27,769 nucleotides of DNA from CAYOLL01 sp964404765 [NCBI: uncultured Gemmatimonadota bacterium] (GTDB taxonomy: Bacteria; 4572-55), in assembly GCA_964404765.1 (NCBI GenBank), contig CAYOLL010000073.1, positions 1-27,769 on the forward strand, read 5' to 3'. The stretch's first letter is position 1. Each line of letters starts with the position of its first letter. Below the pieces are notes generated by a model. That model was not told the origin of the DNA. It did not search any database and saw nothing but the letters and a program-made list of their open reading frames with translations. Below, piece by piece: positions 16,555 to 24,500 of the stretch. Both the position numbers and the translations under genes were made by a program.

Positions 16555-19500
16555 GGGTTTGCTCCCTCTTCATTCTGTGGAGCGCTCTCCTGTTCATCAT
16601 TCGTAATTCCTAACTCATCAAAGATTTTCTCTATCTTCTTCACTTCCCCCTGCATCCCGGCGGCGACGGCCTTTTCTTTGGCCTGCCGGAGCTGCGACAG
16701 CCCGGCCTGCGGCTGACCGGCTTGATCCAGATAGCGGCCATACTCAGACAACGCCGGGACTAAGGTTTCTATATAGTTTTTGGCCGCGGCGGTTTCGATG
16801 GCCTTTTCAAAATAGGCCACGGGCGTTTCGGGCAGGCCAGTCAGGGCAGTGATCTCATCCAGATAAACCCTAAGGGTTTTTAAAACCCTTAGGGTTTGGT
16901 CGTGGGCGAGAACTAAAGCGATGGCCAGATGAGTATTCCCGTGCTCCACATCCGACCCGATCTCCTGCATATTCTTAAAGTGCAACAGCGCCATCTCCAA
17001 CGCCTTTGCAAATTCTCTTAAGTGGATATAGGTATGGGCCAGACTCGCATAATGATATCCGATAGTTCCTTTATTGCCGATTTCTTCGACTATCGCCAGG
17101 GATTTTTGCTGACAGGCCAGGGTTTGGTCATATGCGCCTTGATTCAGGTAAATATTCCCAATATTGTTAAGCAAAATTGCAATCCCCGCTTTATTGCCGA
17201 TTTCTTCGACTATCGCCAGGGATTTTTGCTGACAGGCCAGGGCTTGCTCATAGGCGCCTTGATTACTGTAAATACTCCCAATATTGCTAAGCGAAGCAGC
17301 AATCCCCCACTTATCGCCGATTTCTTCTTTAATCACCAGGGATTTTTGATGATTGGTCAGGGCTTGCTCAGAAGCGCCTTTATTCATGTAAATAATCCCA
17401 ATATTGTTAAGCGAAATTGAAATCCCCCGTTTATCGCCGATTTCTTCATAGATCGCCAGGGATTTTTGATACCAGGCCAGGGCTTGCTCATCAGCGCCTT
17501 GATTCCTGTAAATCTCCCCAATACTGTTAAGCGAACTTGCCATCCCCCCTTTATCGCCGATTTCTTCCCGGATGGCCAGGGATTTTTGCTGATAGGCCAG
17601 GGCTTGCTCATAAGCGCCTTGATGCCAGTAAATATTCCCAATAGTGTTCAGAGCGTCGGCGCCGGTTTTGTGATCCTGGATGGCTAAGGCGATCTCCTGA
17701 GCCGATTCAGAAATGGACCGGGCGGTATCATAATCGCCTTTAACTTTTAAAATCCAACCCAGCAAGACTTTTAATTTCGCCTCCTGTTGGCGGCGCCGGG
17801 TGGCGGTGGCGGCGGCAATGGCGTTTTGCAAAATCGCGCCGGCCCGATCCCACTTGCCGGTCAGGTGTAAAATATCGGCTTGTTTGTAAAAGGTATCCAG
17901 ATAGTTAGTTAAGAGTGAAAAGTTAATAGTTAATAGTTGGGGCGCGCTTTTCAAGACTTGGATGGCCTCCTCCAGTGTGGTCGGTTTTTCTTTCTTTGAA
18001 AACTTTTCACTCTTAACTATTAACTCTTCACTGAGCAGCGCGATCAGCCGGTCGTAAAAATTCAGGGCGACGTTATTCTGAAAGTTTTCTTTGGCGTAGT
18101 CGCCGGCCTTGTCGTAATAAGCCAGGGCTTTGTCCACGATGTGGGCTTTGTCATAATGAAAAGCCACATCGCCGTATTTGGGCGCAAGGGCATCGGCATA
18201 GAGGATTTCAATGGCCTCAGCGGTCAGGCGGTGCAGCTCGCGCAGGCGGGCGCGCATTTGCATGTCGTAAGCCACATCGCGCAGCAGGGCGTGCCTAAAC
18301 AAATATTGCAGTTCGTTCACCGCGCTCCAGACCTGCCGCTCTGTCGCCGCCCGCACCTCCGGCAGAGGGTCTTGCCGCAAGACCGCGGCCAACAATTTAA
18401 CCTCAAACTCGCGGCCAATCACCGCCGCCGCCTTGACCGTCTCCTTGACCGCAATCGTCAGCCGGTCCAAGCGGGCCAGCAAAATGGCCTGCACCGTGTC
18501 GGGCAAAACCAACCCGGTCTGCGCCAAATGCCATTCGCCGTCCTGCAAGCGGATCAGGTTGTTTTCCAGCAGATAACGGGCCACTTGCCGGGCAAAAAAC
18601 GGGTTGCCGTGCGTCCTGTCCCAGATCAGTTGAAAAGCATCCGCGCCGAGCGGCGCCACGGCTTCGGTCTCGGCCAACTCGCCCTCGGCGCAGACCAGCG
18701 TCTCCTCCGCCGACAGGTGATTAAGATCAATCGTCAGCGTCTTGATCTTTGGCTCCAGCTTTTTGATGAACAGCGGTTTGCCGCCGTCATCGGCATAACG
18801 CAGCGTGGCCAAAATCACCATCGGATAGGCGTCAATGCCCCGGCAGAGCGTCTGCAAGGCGCTGTGCGAGTCGTCGTCCAACCAGTGGCCGTCCTCCAGC
18901 AGCAACGCGACCGGCCGGAGCAGGCTCTCGGCTTGCAGCCAATTCTTGAGCGCATACAGGGTGTTTTCGTAGCGGCCTTTGGCGTCCAACTGTTCATACA
19001 GCGAGTTTTCCCAACTCAGGCCGAGCAGCGCGCCCAGGATCGAGCGGGTGCGGATCAGTTCTTTGGCTATTTTACGGATTTCATCTTCAGCAAAGTCCCC
19101 CTTAAAAAAGGGGGATTTAGGGGGTTGTTTTTCAGACGGCAGCGAACTTTGATCGAGCCCGGCGCTTTTTGCATCGTCATACAACCCCCCGGCCCCCTTT
19201 GTTAAGGGGGAATTTTCCGGCGCATCCGACGAAGGAGGGATGAGCGACTCAACCCGCGCGATCAATTGATCGTATTCGATCTCGAAATTTGTCTTTTTGT
19301 CGGCCAGAGTTTCAGCCCGGTTGAGTCCAAAACGCTGATTCAAAATGTAGCAGAACGGGTTGAAGGGCTTGCGCAAAATCTGGTCGCATTGACCTTCCAA
19401 CCAGAGCGCGTCCGTATGCGCGGTCGTGTCTTTGAAATACCGTTCCAGCTCGAACATCAGCCGCGATTTGCCCTGCCCGGCCTCGCCGTAGACGGAGACG

Positions 19501-20906
19501 ACTCCGGCGAACCGCGTCCCCCTTTGAAGGGGGATTGAGGGGGATGATTTGTCTGGTGCAGAACTCGCTTTGTCATCCCCCTGACCCCCTTCAAAGGGGG
19601 AAAAAATCGGTTGGGCAAACGCAATCAACCGCGCCAATTCCGCCTGCCGGCCAATCATCCGGCCCTGGAAAAAATCGGCGATCTCGTGAAGCTCGCCGAT
19701 CAACTCGTAAGTTGGAATCGCCTGGGCCCGGCCTTTGTAGGCAAAATCGCCCAAATGCTCGCAATTGAAATATTTGTTCTGCGCCAGCGATTGATCCACG
19801 AGAATCTGGCCCCAGGCCGCCTTCGTCATAAACCGGGCCGATTGGTTGACCGCGTTGCCGAGACAGGTGAACTCCGCCCGCAAGTCCGAGCCGTTCAGCC
19901 CGCAATAAGAATCGCCGACGGTCAAGCCGGCCCGCAGTTTCAGCGCCGACGGATAATTTTTAAGCGCGCTGATGAATTGCAGCGCCCGACGCTGGTTGTC
20001 CTCGTAAGCAATGGGCGCGCCGAAGAAAAAGAGTAGATTGCCGCCCTTGTCGCCAAAATCCAGCCTAGACAACGTGCCGCCGTAAGTCTCCAACTGGGTC
20101 AGGGCATAACCGACAAAATCGTTTAGATTTTCAACTTGCTCAAACGCGACAAAAACCGGCACAATTAGGCGGAACTCTGACGCTGGCAAATCTGCCAATG
20201 CAGAGCCGCCAAAGGCCAACAGCGCCTGGCGGGAGATCGTCTGCGATCCAAACCGAATAGGTTTTGAAAAACCGTCAGGGTTAAACTGATCGAGGCGGAT
20301 AAAGCCGTCTTTTTCATAAGATTGGGCGATTAATGTCGGCGCAGACTGCGTCACGGTCGGCGTTGTCCAGACTTCGCCTTTTTGACAGCAGTGTTCGGCG
20401 TGGCTGCAGCCGTCAATGGCCGGGCCGCGAAAATAATAGGTCTTCCGCCGCTCCGTCCCGACGATGCCCCAATCCACCTCGCCGACATCGAGCCCGACCT
20501 TGACCGCGAAATCGAAATCGCCATACTTGCTGCGATAGACCGGATTGGCGGCAAAGAAGCGCTGAATCTCGGCGGCGGCAGTCAGGGCGTGCGCGGGCAC
20601 AGACCCTAAGGGTTTCCGCAAACCCTTAGGGTCTCCTTTGAGCGGAAAGAGGGCGGTGAAGGCGTCCCCGGCAAAGTTGGTGATCCAGCCGCCGTGTTGA
20701 TAGACCGACTGCACCGTCGGCGTAAAGTAGAAGCGCATGATCTGCGAAAGGATTTCCGCGCCTTCGGATTGCCCGCCGCGAATGAGCACTTCGGTGGTTT
20801 GGGTGAAGCCGGAGATGTCCACAAACATGGTGACGGCCTCGAAACTGCCGGAATAGTTGGCCTGCTTGTATTGCTCGGCGATGAAATGGGGGATCAGATT
20901 TCTCAT
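16551..20906 (-). CDS. Paralog A: soluble-adenylyl-cyclase-like protein (two cyclase domains, NTPase, TPRs)
   Basis: The 1451-residue protein holds class III cyclase domain 1 (about 20-185) with metal residues Asp30 (MFVDISGFT) and Asp81 (NFAGDAF). Its Asn/Arg site reads PAIDGCSHAEH, so the transition-state residues are absent. Domain 2 (about 245-375) lacks the first Asp but has Lys287 (DFGDKGG), Thr347, Asn354 and Arg358 (EFTCLGNAVNQSARF). The two should form one ATP site, as in ADCY10. An NTPase follows with Walker A GEAGQGKS (474-481) and a Walker B-like ALLLEDGHWLDDDS. The C-terminal half is TPR, including five near-identical 40-residue units (1085-1284). Several in-frame palindromes interrupt linkers. 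AAGGAG lies eight bases before the ATG. The stop overlaps the GrpB gene. Cytoplasmic location is expected; cAMP synthesis is predicted, not shown. Confidence 0.9.
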   Translation of the reverse strand: MRNLIPHFIAEQYKQANYSGSFEAVTMFVDISGFTQTTEVLIRGGQSEGAEILSQIMRFYFTPTVQSVYQHGGWITNFAGDAFTALFPLKGDPKGLRKPLGSVPAHALTAAAEIQRFFAANPVYRSKYGDFDFAVKVGLDVGEVDWGIVGTERRKTYYFRGPAIDGCSHAEHCCQKGEVWTTPTVTQSAPTLIAQSYEKDGFIRLDQFNPDGFSKPIRFGSQTISRQALLAFGGSALADLPASEFRLIVPVFVAFEQVENLNDFVGYALTQLETYGGTLSRLDFGDKGGNLLFFFGAPIAYEDNQRRALQFISALKNYPSALKLRAGLTVGDSYCGLNGSDLRAEFTCLGNAVNQSARFMTKAAWGQILVDQSLAQNKYFNCEHLGDFAYKGRAQAIPTYELIGELHEIADFFQGRMIGRQAELARLIAFAQPIFSPFEGGQGDDKASSAPDKSSPSIPLQRGTRFAGVVSVYGEAGQGKSRLMFELERYFKDTTAHTDALWLEGQCDQILRKPFNPFCYILNQRFGLNRAETLADKKTNFEIEYDQLIARVESLIPPSSDAPENSPLTKGAGGLYDDAKSAGLDQSSLPSEKQPPKSPFFKGDFAEDEIRKIAKELIRTRSILGALLGLSWENSLYEQLDAKGRYENTLYALKNWLQAESLLRPVALLLEDGHWLDDDSHSALQTLCRGIDAYPMVILATLRYADDGGKPLFIKKLEPKIKTLTIDLNHLSAEETLVCAEGELAETEAVAPLGADAFQLIWDRTHGNPFFARQVARYLLENNLIRLQDGEWHLAQTGLVLPDTVQAILLARLDRLTIAVKETVKAAAVIGREFEVKLLAAVLRQDPLPEVRAATERQVWSAVNELQYLFRHALLRDVAYDMQMRARLRELHRLTAEAIEILYADALAPKYGDVAFHYDKAHIVDKALAYYDKAGDYAKENFQNNVALNFYDRLIALLSEELIVKSEKFSKKEKPTTLEEAIQVLKSAPQLLTINFSLLTNYLDTFYKQADILHLTGKWDRAGAILQNAIAAATATRRRQQEAKLKVLLGWILKVKGDYDTARSISESAQEIALAIQDHKTGADALNTIGNIYWHQGAYEQALAYQQKSLAIREEIGDKGGMASSLNSIGEIYRNQGADEQALAWYQKSLAIYEEIGDKRGISISLNNIGIIYMNKGASEQALTNHQKSLVIKEEIGDKWGIAASLSNIGSIYSNQGAYEQALACQQKSLAIVEEIGNKAGIAILLNNIGNIYLNQGAYDQTLACQQKSLAIVEEIGNKGTIGYHYASLAHTYIHLREFAKALEMALLHFKNMQEIGSDVEHGNTHLAIALVLAHDQTLRVLKTLRVYLDEITALTGLPETPVAYFEKAIETAAAKNYIETLVPALSEYGRYLDQAGQPQAGLSQLRQAKEKAVAAGMQGEVKKIEKIFDELGITNDEQESAPQNEEGANP
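16865..16897. repeat. In-frame CCCTAAGGG palindrome in paralog A
   Basis: AAACCCTAAGGGTTTT (16865-16880) and AAAACCCTTAGGGTTT (16882-16897) are perfect complements around a single base. The stretch is read through as TLRVLKTLRVYL near the protein's C-terminus. Confidence 0.9.
17055..17654 (-). repeat. Five tandem 120-bp TPR-encoding units
   Basis: Starting at 17654 and running down, five units of exactly 120 bases encode 40-residue TPRs of the form (A/S)LNxIGxIYxNQGAxEQALAxQQKSLAI(x)EEIGDK. Blocks such as GATTTTTG recur at 17101, 17221, 17341, 17461 and 17581. Neighbouring units share long identical runs, which points to recent unit duplication. Confidence 0.93.
17903..18030. repeat. In-frame inverted repeat (TTAAGAGTGAAAAGTT type) in paralog A
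   Basis: The left arm (about 17903-17938) with AAGAGTGAAAAGTTAATAGT faces a right arm (about 17997-18030) with AACTTTTCACTCTTAACTAT, separated by about 60 bases. The block is translated as ELIVKSEKFS and LLTINFSLLTNY, low-complexity peptides. It adds roughly 35 residues that are absent at the matching point of paralog B. Confidence 0.8.
19095..19210. repeat. In-frame CCCCCTT/AAGGGGG palindrome pair in paralog A
   Basis: The left part (19095-19127) carries CCCCCTTAAAAAAGGGGG followed by GGGGGTTG. The right part (19182-19210) carries CAACCCCCC then CCCCCTTTGTTAAGGGGG. The two parts are also complementary to each other. They encode SPLTKGAGGLY and PPKSPFFKGDF in a linker of the NTPase domain. 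Confidence 0.88.
19518..19600. repeat. In-frame CCCCCTTTGAAGGGGG palindrome pair just before Walker A in paralog A
   Basis: CCCCCTTTGAAGGGGG (from 19518) with GAGGGGGATGA faces TCATCCCCCTGA with CCCCCTTCAAAGGGGG (to 19600). The block encodes the Ser/Pro/Asp-rich segment about 437-463, immediately upstream of the NTPase Walker A strand. Paralog C carries a related hairpin at the same point (27222-27251); paralog B has a short linker there. Confidence 0.9.
20250..20282. repeat. Decayed 33-nt palindrome in paralog A, homologous to 26524-26556
   Basis: AAACCGAATAGGTTTT and AAAAACCGTCAGGGTT flank a single G with the same 16-1-16 geometry as the intact palindrome of paralog C. It now pairs imperfectly. 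It encodes FNPDGFSKPIRF, against FKPDRFSKPVRF in C. Confidence 0.65.
20601..20634. repeat. In-frame CCCTAAGGG palindrome in cyclase domain 1 of paralog A
   Basis: AGACCCTAAGGGTTT (20601-20615) pairs perfectly with AAACCCTTAGGGTCT (20620-20634) around CCGC. It is read through as DPKGLRKPLGS (about 92-102), just after the metal-binding GDAFTALFP strand. Paralog C has a different palindrome at the same point. Confidence 0.9.
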
Positions 20907-21187
20907 GATTTGGGCTCCTTGAGGTCAATATGCAAAGCGTTAACATAATTATGACTTAAGCTGTACGGATCATTGGGTTGGCTCATAAAATGTTGAAATT
21001 GCCCGGCCCTCACATCCAGGCGGTTCAAGCCGCCGTCTTTTGTGCCGATCCATAAAAAGCTGGTTGAATCCTGGCATAGTACTCGAATATTATTACTGCT
21101 GATACTATTCGGATCGGCAGCGTTGTGGTGAAAATGGAGAAACCAGCCGGTTTGAGGGTCCAGGCGATTCAAACCACCACTGCACAC
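20903..21187 (-). pseudogene. Remnant of a two-component-regulator beta-propeller gene
   Basis: The reading frame encodes two consecutive Reg_prop-type propeller repeats: GGLNRLDPQTG followed by NAADPNSISSNNIRVLCQD, then LWIGTKDGGLNRLDVRAG followed by PNDPYSLSHNYVNALHID. Normal proteins of this family have a dozen or more such repeats before a histidine kinase or a regulator domain. Here only about two survive. The left (5') end runs straight into the 87-bp hairpin repeat, and the right end stops in an ATGA overlap with paralog A. The ribosome site of paralog A lies inside it. It is probably the debris of a larger sensor gene, though a short translated leader cannot be excluded. Confidence 0.7.
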
Positions 21188-21398
21188 TCAGATTGCTAAT
21201 CTGAGCTACAACATTCTTGCGGCTAATCGCAACTTGTAGCACAGAATAGCATTCTGTGCGTTTTTCGGGCATACTCAGATTGCTAATCTGAGCTACAACA
21301 TTTTTGCGGCTAATCGCAACTTGTAGCACAGAATAGCATTCTGTGCGTTCACCGGGCGCACTCAGATTGCTAATCTGAGCTACAACATTCTTGCGGAT
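21186..21398. repeat. 87-bp tandem hairpin repeat (2.4 copies)
   Basis: Units start at 21186, 21273 and 21360, exactly 87 bases apart; the third is cut after about 39 bases. Each unit contains CTCAGATT-GCT-AATCTGAG, then GCTACAA and TTGTAGC arms enclosing TTGCG-GCTAAT-CGCAA, then GCACAGAAT-AGC-ATTCTGTGC. Every sub-block is a hairpin. The rest of the 636-base gap between the divergent cyclase genes shows only the propeller remnant (left) and the paralog B leader (21399-21542). Confidence 0.93.
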
Positions 21399-21542
21399 AG
21401 CAATCGCCATTGTAAAGCTTCCGGCTTAACCTGTCCATAAAAATCATATCCGCGCGTTTTTCCCAATGCAGCCCGCTGGAAAATATGCTAAATTCAGGCC
21501 AGACGCGACACTTGACATGCACACAAAATTTCGGGGGAAATT

Positions 21543-24500
21543 ATGGCAAATCTACTACCGCCGTTTATTGCGCGGCAATACCGGCAGGGCTGCTTTGGCG
21601 GGGAATTTGAAGCGGTCGCCCTGTTTGTGGACATTTCCGGCTTTACCAAAATGACCGAAGCCCTGATGCAGCACGGCATCGAGGGCGCGGAAATTCTGGC
21701 CGGGACGCTGCGGGCCGTCTTCGATCCGATGATTGACACGGTGTATGCCTGCGGCGGCATTATCACCGGGTTTGCCGGTGACGCTTTTACGGCCGTGTTT
21801 CCCGTTGCCGACACGGGCGCGGAGGCTTACCGGCGGGCGGTGGCGGCGGCCTGGGCCATGCACGGGCAGTTTTTGCAGACGCCGACCCAAAGCACCCGAT
21901 TTGGCGTATTCGGCTTTGCCATCAAGCTTGGCGTGGCCGACGGTCTGGTGGAGTGGGGCATTATTCGCTCGCCGGAGCCGCCATATCAGCAGGTGTATTA
22001 TTTTAAAGGCAGCGCCATCGCCAACTGCGTTGCCGCCGAGCATCTGGCCCGCACCGGCGATGTCATTTTAAGCCGGGCGGTTTATCAACAATTAGAAGAA
22101 GAAATTCGGGTTGACGTCTGGCGCGAAGGGCATGTATTGCTGACAGACGTGGTCGCGACAGCGCCTGTTCCGAAGGCCAAAACGTTTGAACCGATTGAGC
22201 CGGTCGACCTGACGGCCTTTTTCCCGCCGGAAGTCATTGACCTGGGTTTTTCGGGCGAATTCCGCCAGGTCGTGACCGTCTTTGTCAACATCCGTGAGGC
22301 CGTTATTCCTCACATCCGCCCGTTGATGAATCAGGTCTTATCGCTCGTGCAAAAATATCGCGGCTGCCTGACCCGCCTGGAATTTGGCGATAAGGGCTGC
22401 ATGTTGCTTATTTTTTGGGGCGCGCCGCTGCGTTTTGAAAACGACGCCGAACGGGCGCTGAATTTTTTGCTGGACGCGCGTGAATACTTTTCCGAAAATG
22501 CCTCTTTGGCGAAGGGAGAGTTGGCTGCGGGCGAGATGTTCCGGGCCGGCGTCACCAGTATGCTGATGTACGCCGGGTATGCCGGCGGGATGCGGCAAGG
22601 CGAGTTTACCTGTTACGGGCGCGGCATCAACATGGCGGCGCGCATCGTCATGAACGCCGGTTGGGGTGAAATCCGGCTGGGGCGCGAGATTTACAAATTG
22701 ATTGAAGTCAAGTTCGATGCCGAACTGAAGGAAAAGCAAAGTTTTAAAGGTTTTGCCAAACCGCTGCCGGTTTATACGCTGCGCGGACGCAAGTCGTACG
22801 GCTTCCGGCTGATGTTTGAAGGCCCTTTGATGGATCGGACGGCGGAATTGGAACAGTTGCAGCGGTTTATTGAACCTGTGCTGGCCCCACCGGGAACAGG
22901 GGCGCATTTTGCCGGCATTCTGTACATCCACGGCGATATGGGTCTTGGCAAAAGCCGGCTGATTTTTGACTTCCGCACCGGGTTCTTGCGGCAGCATTTG
23001 GTCTGGTGGCTGTTTTGCCCGTGCGACGAGATTTTAAAACAGCCGTTTAATCCCTTCAAACATGCGCTGATTAGATATTTTAAGCTGACGGAAGCCCGGT
23101 CGCAGAGTGAAAAACAACTGTGCTTCAAAACCGGGTTTGATGCGTTGCTGCAGACAATTGAGGACGCCAGATTTTTGGCCGAAACAAAAAGTGAACTTCT
23201 CGCCGATTTCGGGCGCGGGGAAGTCTTTTTGGCCGCATTTTTGGATGTGGAGGCGCCGGGCCGATATCTGCAGCAGATGGAGGCCAAACTGCGCTACGAA
23301 AACATGCTGACCGCGGTTAAAATTTTCATCAAAGTCCTGTGCCTGACCCGGCCCGTCATCATCTCCCTGGACGATGCGCAGTGGCTGGATGCCGACTCCA
23401 GGCAATTGCTGCGGCATCTGGCGGTCAACATGGACAGCTATCCGCTGGCGATCATCAGCGCCAGCCGTTATTTGGATGACGGCCGGTCGGTTCATATTGA
23501 CTTTGATCCGGCTATTCCCGAACAGACCTTAGCGCTGCGCCCATTGACGCCCGACGGCATTGGCCGGATCGCCGGGCAGATTTTTCAAACCGCCGGTATG
23601 ACCGGGGCGGCGCTGAATCCGGACTTTATCAAATTTTTGAGCGAAAAGAGCCAGGGCAACCCGTTTTACGTCACCCAATTCTGTCTGTTTTTGCTGGAAA
23701 ATCACCCACAGATACTGGCCGATGCTCAGCTTTTATCACAAAACTTAAACGACCTGCAAATTCCGCAGGATGTGAACGCGGTCATTACCGCCCGGCTGGA
23801 TCGACTGAAAAACCTGCATCGGGAGATGATTAAGGTCGCGGCCGTGTTGGGCGTGGAGTTTGAGACTATTTTTCTGTTGCTCACTTTGCGTCAGGTGGAT
23901 TCGCAATTTCCGGTGAACAGCTTTTATTCAAATCTGGAAGTGTTGGAGCTTGAGAACATTTGGCGCGCCAGCAGTCATGCCCGCTGCATCTTTCAGCACA
24001 GCGCCGTGCGCGAAACGGCCTATGATATGCAATTGCGCGCCCGGCTGCGCCAAACCCACATCTGCGCGGCCGAGGCCATCGAAAGCCTGAACTGGGGCGA
24101 CCCGCGCTATTATCCGGAAATCGCCTACCATTACGAGCAGGCCGAACACATCGAAAAGGCCGTCGAATATCTGCAAAAGGCCGGGGATGACGCCGTGGCG
24201 CATTATCATAATCATCAGGCGCTCAATTACTTTTCCCGGCTGCAGAATCTGATCCGGACCGATCCAAACCGGGCCGCGCTTTATCTGCACGTACAGCATC
24301 GTATCGCGCGCTTGCTTAAGCTGACCGGTCAATGGGCGGAGGCGGAAGCCGCTTTTTATCAGGCGCTGGAACTGGCCCAGAAACAAGCTGAGCCCAAAAT
24401 AACGGTGCGCATCCTTCGCCGCCTGTCCAACCTGCTGCTTTTGAGGGGGCAGGATGAGGCGGCGCAGCAGTGCCTGGATGAGGCGCTGACCCTGAGTGAA

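Noticed and set aside
18141-19205. 354-codon + strand open frame
   Set aside because: It lies wholly antisense to paralog A, is Gln/Arg/Leu-rich without any motif, and arises from codon bias of the real gene.
21186-21398. CRISPR array
   Set aside because: The 87-bp units are contiguous tandem copies with no variable spacers, and no cas gene is near.
21105-21410. 101-codon - strand gene with three repeats of NVVAQISNLS
   Set aside because: It is the translation of the 87-bp hairpin repeat, open only because the period is a multiple of three.
21512-21542. Promoter for paralog B at TTGACA (21512-21517)
   Set aside because: A -10 element at the right distance would overlap the ribosome site and start codon; none is present.
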